Shown: positions 20,766 to 27,976 of the stretch, in pieces | How positions within the stretch are numbered: position 1 is the stretch's first letter | How the letters are laid out: each line of letters starts with the position of its first letter | Assembly: GCA_903925075.1 (NCBI GenBank) | Contig: CAIYDQ010000035.1 | Span: forward strand, 1-64,000 | Reading direction: 5' to 3' | Source: an uncultured Geobacter sp. | GTDB taxonomy: Bacteria > Desulfobacterota > Desulfuromonadia > Geobacterales > Geobacteraceae | DNA: 64,000 nucleotides | The notes under the pieces: model-generated | What the model was told of the DNA's origin: nothing | Databases searched by the model: none | Seen by the model: the letters and a program-made list of their open reading frames with translations, nothing else | Position numbers and translations under genes: made by a program

Positions 20766-21068
20766 GGTTGGCCTTTCACTGACAGAGGGATGGTGAATTT
20801 TTTCACCCGTACAATCTAGCCTAGAGACAATTAAAGTCAATGTGGAACTTGATTTTTTAAAACATCCGGCTATGCCTGCGGCCCTGTCTCAGGCTGCCTT
20901 ACAAGGCTTCGCCTCGCGGGCCTGTGACAGAGCGGTCTGTAGAATGACAGTCTGCGGGATCTATGTCAAAAGGATTTTCTTAACTAAATGAAATTTTGCA
21001 GGATAACTTCCCGGCTTAAAATCCGCCGGAGAACTTTTCCAATCCTACTTTGCGGATCTGGAAAGCGC
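20766..21068. other. Intergenic region upstream of the nuo operon
   Basis: About 300 bases without a gene. It holds the likely nuo promoter (20813-20840, minus), a small hairpin GGTGAA/TTCACC (20792-20807) in the nuo leader, and a weak inverted repeat CCGGC/GCCGG (21010-21028) that may end the oxidoreductase transcript coming from the right. Nothing else is recognised. Confidence 0.5.
20813..20840 (-). promoter_or_regulatory. Candidate nuo operon promoter
   Basis: On the minus strand a -35 box TTGACT (20835-20840) and a -10 box TAGATT (20813-20818) are spaced by 16 bases, about 48 bases upstream of the nuoA start. Confidence 0.5.
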
Positions 21069-22088
21069 TCAGATGGCGGGCGCAGCGGCATCGATCAGGT
21101 TCACCACGGTGCGCCCGCGCAGCTCGCCCTTCAGGATGGCGGCGAATTTTCCCTCCAACCCGGCAAGAGGCGTTTCCACTGCGCTTTCCAGAAGCCGAGT
21201 CGGCTTCCATTCGCCCGCCAACCGCCGCCAAACCTCGCGCCTGACATCGGCCGGACATTGCGCCGAGTCGATGCCGATCAGCGAGACCGCTCGCAGGATG
21301 AAGGGATAGACGTTCAAGGGAAGCTCAGGAGAACCGGCCAGCCCGCAGCAGGTCACCGCCCCGCCGTAGGTAGTGGACTTGATCGCCGCAGCCAGCATCT
21401 CGCCCCCGACCACGTCCAGCGCCCCCGCCCAGCGCTCCTTCAGAAGCGGCCGATCCGCGCCGCGCAAAAGGTCGTCGCGGCCAAGCACCAGCCGCGCCCC
21501 CAGTCCCTGCAGGAACTCCGCCTCCGAACTCTTGCCGGTGACCGCGACCACCGGGTACCCCGCCCGGGTTAAAATATTCACCGCCAGGCTGCCGACCCCG
21601 CCCGTGGCGCCGGTGACCAGAACGTCGCCCGCGCCCGGCCGAACTCCGGCCCCGGCCAGGGCGTGCAGGGAGAGTCCGGCGGTAAGGCCGGCGGTGCCGA
21701 TGATCATGCTTTCCTTCAGGGTGAGTCCCTCGGGGAGCCTCACCGCCCAAGCCGAAGGGACCCTGATGCACTGGCCGAACCCTCCGGCGCAGTTCATCCC
21801 CAGCTCGTAACCGGTGACGATCACCCGGTCGCCGGCTTCGAAGGCTCCGTCCGTGCAGGAGACGACTTCGCCTGCCGCGTCGATGCCGGGGGTGTGCGGG
21901 TACTGCTTGGTCACCCCGGGACGTCCCAGGGCGGAAAGGGCGTCCTTGTAGTTGAGCGACGAGTAGTGCACCCTGACCAGCAGTTCCCCCTCGGGAAGCT
22001 CCTCCACCGTTTTGCTGCCGATCCGCCGCACGAACTCGCCGTCTTGCCGCTGCTCGACCACCAGGGCCAGAAATCTGTCGGGTATCAT
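21069..22088 (-). CDS. YhdH/AcuI-type NADPH-dependent oxidoreductase
   Basis: This 339-residue protein belongs to the zinc-independent medium-chain dehydrogenase group. The GroES-like half has SSLNYKDALSALGRPGVTKQYPHTPGIDAAGEV. The Rossmann half has VLVTGATGGVGSLAVNIL and binds NADPH. The NYKDAL motif and HTPGID are those of the YhdH/YhfP subfamily, which includes acrylyl-CoA reductase AcuI; the real substrate here cannot be read from sequence. It lies 33 bases downstream of the GreA/B-like gene on the same strand. Confidence 0.85.
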   Translation of the reverse strand: MIPDRFLALVVEQRQDGEFVRRIGSKTVEELPEGELLVRVHYSSLNYKDALSALGRPGVTKQYPHTPGIDAAGEVVSCTDGAFEAGDRVIVTGYELGMNCAGGFGQCIRVPSAWAVRLPEGLTLKESMIIGTAGLTAGLSLHALAGAGVRPGAGDVLVTGATGGVGSLAVNILTRAGYPVVAVTGKSSEAEFLQGLGARLVLGRDDLLRGADRPLLKERWAGALDVVGGEMLAAAIKSTTYGGAVTCCGLAGSPELPLNVYPFILRAVSLIGIDSAQCPADVRREVWRRLAGEWKPTRLLESAVETPLAGLEGKFAAILKGELRGRTVVNLIDAAAPAI

Positions 22089-22121
22089 CCGCCACCTCCT
22101 GTTTTTTAATCCGGCTCCGCC

Positions 22122-22601
22122 TCAGCAGACCCGGACGATCTCGAAATCCTTCTTCCCGATGTTCACTTGGTCGCCGACGCACTTGCCGATCAGCGCGTTG
22201 CCAAGCGGAGAGCCGGGAGTGATCACCACCACTTCCAGGTCGTCCGTCTTGAGCTTCAGTCCCCCTTCCTGCGGGCCGACGAACAGCGTCCTGGTCTCGC
22301 CATCCTCGGCTTCCAGCGTCACCAGCGCGGTCAGGCGAATCGGCCCGTCCGGTTGGAACGGTTGCAGCGTCAGGGTCTGGTAGGCGTGCAGGGAGCGCTT
22401 TAACTCCTGGGCGCGGTTCGCCTGCCCCTGCGCCACGTAGGACGCCTCCAGGCTCAGTGTGTCGTATTTGTTGTCCGGGATGTTCTCTTCATGGATGGAT
22501 GCCGCATGTGCCGTCTTGGCGGCGACCGAGAAAACTTCCAGATCCGCCGCTATCTGCTCTGTGATCAGCCGTTGCAGGCGAACTTTTTGTGCACTGACGA
22601 T
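22122..22601 (-). CDS. GreA/GreB-family transcription factor with a probable ATC start
   Basis: The frame encodes about 159 residues. An N-terminal coiled-coil half contains HEENIPDNKYDTLSLEASY (the usual KAEDKYDTRGLE region), and the C-terminal Gre domain contains GPQEGG and ITPGSPLGNALIGKCVGDQV. It should act in the RNA polymerase secondary channel or as a Gre-fold competitor. No ATG, GTG or TTG lies in frame upstream of this homology before the stop at 22614-22616. The first GTG (22434-22436) would remove the coiled coil. An AGGAAGG ribosome binding site sits 7 bases before an ATC codon at 22601, which is taken as the start. Confidence 0.75.
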   Translation of the reverse strand: MVSAQKVRLQRLITEQIAADLEVFSVAAKTAHAASIHEENIPDNKYDTLSLEASYVAQGQANRAQELKRSLHAYQTLTLQPFQPDGPIRLTALVTLEAEDGETRTLFVGPQEGGLKLKTDDLEVVVITPGSPLGNALIGKCVGDQVNIGKKDFEIVRVC

Positions 22602-22671
22602 GGGAGTACCTTCCTATGGCTATTGACGGTTCGGGTGACGATCGGGGGATAGTATCTCTTCCGCAGAGATC

Positions 22672-22819
22672 TGTCATGGAAAAAAATCGGCAGGGATTAC
22701 CTGGCCAAATACGGTTAACTCGTAGGATGTGGTGAGTCACGAGCAGCATCGGTTTCCGAAATGATGCGGTTCACGATGTTCACCGCATCCCACGGGGTGT
22801 CATGGAAAAAATCGGCAGG
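22672..22819. repeat. Short direct repeat flanking a REP-like element
   Basis: TGTCATGGAAAAAA with TCGGCAGG occurs at 22672-22694 and again at 22798-22819, differing by one A. Weaker similarity continues beyond it into the last codons of the PagL-like gene (22820 onward). The left copy therefore looks like a decayed duplicate of that gene's 3-prime end. A REP-like palindromic element (22722-22792), with arms GGATGTGGTGA and TCACCGCATCC, lies between the copies. Confidence 0.6.
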
Positions 22820-23365
22820 TTATCGTGCAAAATACCAGTTAAGCCCCAGCAGATGCATGTTGAGACCGGGATTGGCGCCGCCGTTCATGCCGGCATTGGA
22901 CATGTGCTGGAAGCGGTATTCCAAGCCGACTCGCGGGCCCAGCCTCAAATCCAAACCGAAATGCGAAGCGAACTGCAGGCTTCCGTGGAAGTCCTTGCCG
23001 TCGAAGCGGTCACGGCTAAGGTAGGTGGGGCTGATGCCGATGTCCATCTCCAGGGGGAAGCCCGGCTTGCCGAAGCTGAAGGCGGGGCCTGCCGAGCCGA
23101 CGAAGCCGGATACTTTCTCCCCCCTCAAAAGACCTGCCGCCACGTCGAGCTCCGTAGACATTCCCCATCCCGAGCGAGCCCGCCATTCCCACGGCAATTG
23201 AAATACGGCGGCGGCCTCGTACTGATGGAAGTAGTGTTCGGTGGCGGTGGCGGAGAGCCCGGCCCTGATGCCGACGGACCTGAGCATCGTCTCCGCGGCC
23301 GCGCTTAGGCCGGGGTAGCAGGAGATACAGAAAGCCACCAATAGGAGCATCTTTGCAGTTTTCAT
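22820..23365 (-). CDS. PagL-like lipid A deacylase / acyloxyacyl hydrolase
   Basis: This 181-residue protein has a signal peptide (about 1-23, ending SAAA) and alternating beta-strand patterns ending in an aromatic residue near the C-terminus, as in an 8-strand outer-membrane barrel. PagL enzymes remove the 3-O-acyl chain from lipid A. The catalytic His and Ser are visible as H154-M-S156 (YRFQHMSNAG). The third PagL residue, a Glu 14 positions after the His, is not present (Leu168 here). Many homologues of the wider family share this NPGLN loop. Function as an outer-membrane esterase is likely, exact substrate uncertain. Confidence 0.75.
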   Translation of the reverse strand: MKTAKMLLLVAFCISCYPGLSAAAETMLRSVGIRAGLSATATEHYFHQYEAAAVFQLPWEWRARSGWGMSTELDVAAGLLRGEKVSGFVGSAGPAFSFGKPGFPLEMDIGISPTYLSRDRFDGKDFHGSLQFASHFGLDLRLGPRVGLEYRFQHMSNAGMNGGANPGLNMHLLGLNWYFAR

Positions 23366-23503
23366 TGGCTTGTCCCAATTCGTGTTTAATTGGAAATAGA
23401 CTAGCTGCTAATCCTGAAAATTCAACAACTCCGCAGCAAACTTTTGGGGTCCGATCGGGGCGGTGGCGCAAAAGACGGATAATCTCATGTGTTGCATGAG
23501 ACG

Positions 23504-23570
23504 TTGCTTTCATTGGTGCTTTCGCTATACTCCTGTAGCCTTCCCGCCGGAGAACGGGCGGGAAGGCTAC
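23504..23570 (+). promoter_or_regulatory. Promoter followed by a strong 5-prime hairpin
   Basis: A -35 box TTGCTT (23504-23509) and a -10 box TATACT (23526-23531) are spaced by 16 bases. The predicted transcript start falls at about 23538, within a perfect 14-bp inverted repeat: GTAGCCTTCCCGCC (23535-23548) and its complement (23557-23570) around an 8-base loop. No T-run follows. The hairpin would form at the very 5-prime end of the message, 18 bases before the start codon of the oxidoreductase gene. Confidence 0.5.
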
Positions 23571-23588
23571 ATCAGCCAGGGAGGGACT

Positions 23589-24590
23589 ATGAAAGCGATA
23601 ATCGTCAGCAGATTTGGAGCTCCGGAGGTCATGCAGATCGAAGAGGTGGCGGATCCGGTCGCCGGTGAGGGGCAGGTGCTGGTGCGGCTGCATGCGGCCG
23701 GGGTGAACCCGGTCGATACCTATATCCGTTCGGGCCACTACTCGCAGCAGGCGCATCTCCCCTATACGCCGGGCATGGACGGGGCAGGGGTGATCGAGGC
23801 CATCGGTCCGGGCGTGAAGCATCGCAAGCAGGGAGAGCGGGTTTATATAGCGCGTTCCCTGTCGGGGACCTACGCGGAGAAGGTGCTTTGTGCCGAAAGC
23901 CAGACCTACCCTCTTCCCGAGGGGGTCTCGTTTGCCCAGGGGGCGGCGATCGGCGTGCCGTATGGCGCGGCCTACCGCGCCCTGTTCCAAAAGGCGCGCG
24001 CTCTCCCCGGAGAGAACCTCTTGGTGCACGGGGCCAGCGGCGGCGTCGGCATCGCGGCCGTGCAACTGGCGCGCGCGGCGGGGCTCAGGGTCATCGCGAC
24101 GGTAGGCAGCGAGCAGGGGCGCCGGCTGGTGATGGAAATGGGGGCGCACGCCGTCCTTGACCATCATCAGGCGGACCACCTGGCCCGGATCGGCGAGCTC
24201 ACCTGCGGAGTCGGGATCGACGTCGTTCTGGAGATGCTGGCCAACGTGAATCTCGGTCAGGACCTGGGAGCGCTGGCCAAGGGAGGGCGGGTGGTGGTGG
24301 TCGGCAGCCGGGGGCGGGTTGAGCTCGACCCGCGCGACGCCATGACCCAGGAGTCGGTGATCATGGGAATGACCCTTTTCAACGCCACCGAAAAGGAGCT
24401 GCGCAGCATGCACGCGGCCTTCGCCGCCGGCCTGGAAAACGGGACGCTGCGTCCGGTGGTGAGCCGCGAACTGCCGCTTTCCGAAGCAGCCGTTGCCCAT
24501 CACGAGGTGATCGAGACCAGCACCCTGGGCAAGATCGTGCTGATTACCGAGCAAGGGGCCGCGGACAGAGGGATACCGGCGAAGAATTAA
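23589..24590 (+). CDS. NADPH:quinone oxidoreductase, zeta-crystallin type
   Basis: This 333-residue medium-chain reductase begins MKAIIVSRFGAPEVMQIEEV, typical of the Qor/zeta-crystallin group. It has NPVDTYIRSG and LPYTPGMDGAGVIEAIGPGV in the GroES-like half and LLVHGASGGVGIAAVQLARA as the NADPH-binding Rossmann motif. No structural or catalytic zinc ligands are seen. The ATG at 23589 is chosen because GGAGGG lies just upstream; an earlier in-frame start would include the hairpin. It likely reduces quinones or enones with NADPH in the cytoplasm. It stands alone. Confidence 0.88.
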   Translation: MKAIIVSRFGAPEVMQIEEVADPVAGEGQVLVRLHAAGVNPVDTYIRSGHYSQQAHLPYTPGMDGAGVIEAIGPGVKHRKQGERVYIARSLSGTYAEKVLCAESQTYPLPEGVSFAQGAAIGVPYGAAYRALFQKARALPGENLLVHGASGGVGIAAVQLARAAGLRVIATVGSEQGRRLVMEMGAHAVLDHHQADHLARIGELTCGVGIDVVLEMLANVNLGQDLGALAKGGRVVVVGSRGRVELDPRDAMTQESVIMGMTLFNATEKELRSMHAAFAAGLENGTLRPVVSRELPLSEAAVAHHEVIETSTLGKIVLITEQGAADRGIPAKN

Positions 24591-24631
24591 AGGCCCTTGG
24601 CTGAGGACGGCGCTCTGCGGGCGCAAAACAA

Positions 24632-24660
24632 TTGATTGGCGGGCTCGAAATTGATAAAAT
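24632..24660 (+). promoter_or_regulatory. Sigma-70 promoter upstream of 24715 gene
   Basis: TTGATT (24632-24637) and TAAAAT (24655-24660) are separated by 17 bases, about 55 bases before the start codon of the hypothetical gene. Confidence 0.55.
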
Positions 24661-24714
24661 TAACGTGGGTTGTTTAGCGTGGGTTGGCTGTTTCGGCCCA
24701 GAGGGAGGACGGTC

Positions 24715-25089
24715 ATGCAAGGATACGAACTGGCAAAGGCGATCCAGAAAGAGCGCAACGAACATCCTGAGCGTGTTTTTATCAAATGGTGGCGCAAGGA
24801 GGAGGACTACATAGATTTCGATCTGGTCGCCAGATTCCTGGAAAAGATCGACTTCGGCGGCACCGAGCTTGCCGGGTTTGAATTGATCGATCAGGAGGAG
24901 ATGTGGCGAACCGTCGAAAGACGTTGCGATGGAAGAGCGAGCAAAGTGAATCGGGACGGCAGTTGGTTTCTGATCTGGACTCCTCCCAAGGGAGCGGAAG
25001 TGGAGGAGAGCGCCCCGGAATACCCCTACAACCCGGAGTCGCTGCTAAAGGTCCTGGATCTGGAGACCAACTACAACTACGTCGATTGA
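24715..25089 (+). CDS. Hypothetical protein, 124 residues
   Basis: No family is recognised. The product is soluble, fairly acidic and rich in aromatic residues (FIKWWRKEEDYIDFD near 22-36 and SWFLIWTPP near 81-89). It shows no signal peptide, membrane segment or cysteine motif beyond a single Cys. The start at 24715 is set by GAGGGAGG 6 bases upstream. A good promoter lies further upstream, and the gene stands alone between the quinone oxidoreductase and the convergent glycerate kinase. Coding status is supported by the ribosome binding site, the promoter and the balanced composition. Confidence 0.7.
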   Translation: MQGYELAKAIQKERNEHPERVFIKWWRKEEDYIDFDLVARFLEKIDFGGTELAGFELIDQEEMWRTVERRCDGRASKVNRDGSWFLIWTPPKGAEVEESAPEYPYNPESLLKVLDLETNYNYVD

Positions 25090-25143
25090 AACGGAACAAC
25101 GGCTGGCGGGGGCGCGGCGAACCGTGCCCTGCGCCGTTCGCCG

Positions 25144-26478
25144 TTACGCCGTCGACACCGCGCCGTCCGCGTCCGGCCGCGAAAGAACCATGATCTGCAA
25201 GTCCATGACGTTGGTGCCGGTCGCTCCGGTTCTCAAGAGTCCGGCGCAGCGATCAAGGAGGATATAGGCGTCGTTATCGGCCAGAGACCGCTCGGGAGCA
25301 AGCCCCGCAGCCTTGGCAAAGGCGGCGGTTTCCCCGTCCACGATGCCTCCCGCCGCGTCGGTCGGGCCGTCGATGCCGTCGGTGCCGGCTGAAAGCAAGG
25401 TGATGCCCGGTTCCCCCTCAATGGCCATGGCGAAGGCCAGCGCCAATTCCTGATTCCTGCCCCCTTTCCCCATGCCCGCCACCCGCACCGTAGTCTCCCC
25501 CCCGCTGATCAGGCAGAGCCGCTCGCCGGGCGCGAGCCTTTTCCTCTCCGAGAGAGCGATAGCGGCCAGTTTTTCGCCGGCCCACCTGGCCTCGCCGCAG
25601 ACAGGCTCCTCCAGCAACCGCACCCTCACTCCTTGCAGAGACGCCGCGCGTGCGGCTGCCTCCTGCGCGTCGCGGTTGCGCGCGGCGATTATGGTGGTGA
25701 CCGCGGAAAATATCGGGTCACCCTGCTTGGGAGTCTCCGCGACCGCCCCCGCTGCGCCTTGCCGCAGCCGCTCCAGCACCGGACCGGGAACCTGCGAGGA
25801 GATCCCCAGTCGATTCAGCACCCCCAGCGCGTCGGTGAAGCTGGTCGGATCGGAGTAGGCAGGGCCGGAGGCGATTACGTCAGGGCTGTCGCCGGGGACG
25901 TCGGAGATCGCCAGCGAGATCAGCCGTGCCGGGTGGGCGAGGGCGGCGAGTCTTCCCCCCTTGATGTTCGACAGGTGTTTGCGGACCGTGTTCAGTTCCA
26001 GGATATCGGCGCCCGCCTCCATCAGCAGGCGCGAGGTCTGCAGCTTTTGCTCCAGTGAGATGCCGTCAGCGGGCGCCGTGAAGAGCGCCGATCCGCCGCC
26101 GGAAATCAGCAGGAGCAGCAGAGTCTTGTCGTCCGCGGCGCGCGCCAGCTCCATGATGCGCAAGCTTGCGGCCAAGCCGTCTCGGTCCGGGTGAGGGTGG
26201 CCCGCCGCCGCGACCTCGATGCGGTGCAGCGGCGTCGTCGGTTGGCAGCCGTGCGGCACGATCACCAAACCGCAGTCGATGGACGCACCCAGTATTTCCT
26301 CGGCGGCCCGCGCCATCGGGAGTGCGGCCTTACCAAAGCCGGCGACGACCAGCCGGTCGAACCCGCCGCTCAGGTAGAGCTCTCGGACCCTGCGCAGATG
26401 AGGGAGCAGCGCCCGAAAGGGGTCGACCGCAGCCAGCGCCGCGCAGAATAAGCTGTCAACCAGTTCACGATCAGTCAT
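25144..26478 (-). CDS. Glycerate 2-kinase, MOFRL family
   Basis: This 444-residue kinase phosphorylates D-glycerate, probably to 2-phosphoglycerate, in glyoxylate and serine-pathway carbon flow. The N-terminal half has the GFGKAALPMARAAE lysine loop, LLISGGGSALFTAPADGI, and LNTVRKHLSNIKGGRLA. The C-terminal MOFRL domain has GKGGRNQELALAFA and GTDGIDGPTDAAGGIVDG. Length and motif order are typical. It lies 15 bases downstream of the peroxiredoxin gene and is probably co-transcribed with it. Confidence 0.92.
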   Translation of the reverse strand: MTDRELVDSLFCAALAAVDPFRALLPHLRRVRELYLSGGFDRLVVAGFGKAALPMARAAEEILGASIDCGLVIVPHGCQPTTPLHRIEVAAAGHPHPDRDGLAASLRIMELARAADDKTLLLLLISGGGSALFTAPADGISLEQKLQTSRLLMEAGADILELNTVRKHLSNIKGGRLAALAHPARLISLAISDVPGDSPDVIASGPAYSDPTSFTDALGVLNRLGISSQVPGPVLERLRQGAAGAVAETPKQGDPIFSAVTTIIAARNRDAQEAAARAASLQGVRVRLLEEPVCGEARWAGEKLAAIALSERKRLAPGERLCLISGGETTVRVAGMGKGGRNQELALAFAMAIEGEPGITLLSAGTDGIDGPTDAAGGIVDGETAAFAKAAGLAPERSLADNDAYILLDRCAGLLRTGATGTNVMDLQIMVLSRPDADGAVSTA

Positions 26479-26493
26479 GGAAGAAACCCGCCT

Positions 26494-26970
26494 CTATCTC
26501 CCCTTGGCCAGCATCTTGAAGAAGTCCAGCACCTTGTCGGGGTGTTCCGACGCCTTGGGTATTTTCGGCCAATGTTTGATGACCGTGCCTTCCGGCGAAA
26601 TCACCACCGTCGAGCGGATGCTGCCGATAGTCGTCTTGCCGTAGGCCACTTTTTCTCCATAGGCGCCGTAGGCGGTCATAACGGCTGCGTCCGGGTCCGA
26701 GAGGAGCGTGAAGGGTATCTTGTACTCGCAGACGAACTTGTCGTGGGACTTAAGAGAGTCCTTGCTGACGCCCACCAACACCGCTCCCAGTTGCTCGAAA
26801 AGCGGCTGCAGCTTGCTGAAGCCGACCGCTTCGGCAGTGCACCCCGGCGTGTTGTCCCTGGGGTAGAAGTAGAGCACGAGGATCTTGCCGGCGTAATCCC
26901 TGAGGGTGTGCAGCTTGCCGTCGCTTCCCTGCAGCTTGAAGTCAGGCGCGGGACGTCCTTCTAAAAACAT
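26494..26970 (-). CDS. Peroxiredoxin, BCP/PrxQ subfamily
   Basis: This 158-residue thiol peroxidase reduces hydroperoxides in the cytoplasm. The peroxidatic cysteine is C44 in the PxxxTxxC-type motif FYPRDNTPGCTAEA. The classical BCP resolving cysteine five residues later is a valine here (V49). The only other cysteine is C81 (KFVCEYK), which could act as a distant resolving residue as in PrxQ variants; otherwise the enzyme is of the 1-Cys type. The Arg near R119 in SIRSTVVI completes the active site. Upstream is a good GGAGG ribosome binding site. Confidence 0.9.
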   Translation of the reverse strand: MFLEGRPAPDFKLQGSDGKLHTLRDYAGKILVLYFYPRDNTPGCTAEAVGFSKLQPLFEQLGAVLVGVSKDSLKSHDKFVCEYKIPFTLLSDPDAAVMTAYGAYGEKVAYGKTTIGSIRSTVVISPEGTVIKHWPKIPKASEHPDKVLDFFKMLAKGR

Positions 26971-27097
26971 GTAGTCCTCCTTTTGTTGCCTTCATGAGGT
27001 TTTGTAAGATAGCAGAGCGGAGATGATACGGCAAGCAAGAGAGCGACTCCCGGTATCGAGCGCGATCTAGCGGTTGTCTCTTCCCGGGAAACCGGTT

Positions 27098-27148
27098 ATG
27101 CTGCGCTGCAAGCACGAGATCCAAGGAGGAGGCATGAAAGCGGCATGA
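27098..27148 (+). promoter_or_regulatory. Possible leader peptide coupled to the HExxH gene
   Basis: An ATG at 27098 opens a 16-codon frame ending MKAA, and an ATG at 27134 with AAGGAGG 4 bases upstream lies in the same frame. Both end at TGA 27146-27148, which overlaps the ATG (27145) of the next gene in an ATGA junction. The ribosome binding site is well placed for 27134 and too far (15 bases) for 27145. Initiation at the small frame followed by re-initiation is therefore plausible. Confidence 0.4.
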
Positions 27149-27693
27149 GAGGCGGCGCGATTAAACAGTTGGCCGATGGGGGGACGCAGTCTTGGCACCA
27201 CTTTGCCGGATTGCTGCTGGTCATCGCCCTGGCAGTGATGCAAGGGCGAGTCGGCAGAATCGGCACCTTTTGGCAGATCGCTTGGGCTCTTCCCGGCACC
27301 ATTCTCCATGAACTCTCCCACCTGCTGGTCGCCGCTTTCACCGGTGGCAGGCCCGTCGGCTTCAGCGTCGTCCCGCGCCGCGAGGGAAGCCGTGGTCCGG
27401 TGGAGTACTGGCGGCTTGGTTCGGTGACCATCAGTCGCCCCGGACCCATCTCAGCGCTCCCTTCCGCTCTTGCGCCGCTCGCCCTGAACGCCGTGGCCTA
27501 TTACCTCTACCGGCACTGGGCTACCTGGTTTCCGTCAGACCTGCCGCACACCCTGCTGATGTACGCAGCCATCTATCTTTTCAGCTACAGCTCCATCCCT
27601 TCCGGCCAAGACCTTAAAGTCGCCGTGTCCAGTCCGACCGGTCTGCTCCTCTACGCCGCCCTTGGCTGCGGCGCCTGGTTCCTCTGGCGCTGA
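27145..27693 (+). CDS. Small integral membrane protein with HExxH zinc-protease motif
   Basis: This 182-residue protein has about four hydrophobic segments (about 20-33, 43-65, 105-125, 140-175). The motif HELSH at residues 55-59 lies inside a membrane segment (LPGTILHELSHLLVAAFTGG), as in site-2-type intramembrane metalloproteases. No typical downstream NPDG aspartate motif of classical M50 proteases is recognised; a later PSGQDLKVA offers a candidate Asp. It may be a minimal M50-like protease or a non-proteolytic relative. It stands alone, with the coupled mini-frame at its start. Confidence 0.7.
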   Translation: MRGGAIKQLADGGTQSWHHFAGLLLVIALAVMQGRVGRIGTFWQIAWALPGTILHELSHLLVAAFTGGRPVGFSVVPRREGSRGPVEYWRLGSVTISRPGPISALPSALAPLALNAVAYYLYRHWATWFPSDLPHTLLMYAAIYLFSYSSIPSGQDLKVAVSSPTGLLLYAALGCGAWFLWR

Positions 27694-27815
27694 AGCAGTT
27701 CGGGTCTTTCATTGAGTAAAATTAATATATCGAGCGCGGAAATGCTTGGTTTGTTTTAACCTTGCAGGGAGTTTCTTGGCCGGAGCGCCGCTGAGGGATG
27801 AATGGGCGAGAGTTG

Positions 27816-27968
27816 AATGGTAATAAAATTACCATTGGTTCGTATGTTGCTGTATTCGTTGTAGTTATTTTTGGAGGCAAAATGGTAATAAAATTACCAC
27901 TCCTGTTAGGTTTACTGTGAATTCAATGAGTTACAACTTTTGGCAATGGTAATAAAATTACCATTGCC
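27816..27968. repeat. Three phased copies of a 19-base palindrome
   Basis: ATGGTAAT-AAA-ATTACCAT occurs at 27817-27835, 27882-27900 (last base C) and 27946-27964. Start-to-start distances are 65 and 64 bases, near six helical turns. Copy 3 has the longest arms, 12 bp (27942-27968), 9 bases beyond the stop of the minus-strand maturase gene, and may also end that transcript. The 283-base gap is AT-rich relative to its surroundings. Each copy on the plus strand also begins a short frame reading MVIKLPL; copy 2 has GGAGG upstream. The copies resemble operators or a small repeat element. Confidence 0.85.
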
Positions 27969-27976
27969 TTCCAAGG

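Noticed and set aside
27816-27968. CRISPR-like array (three repeats, two spacers of 45-46 bases)
   Set aside because: The repeat is only 19 bases and fully palindromic, there are just three copies, and no cas gene is in the window.
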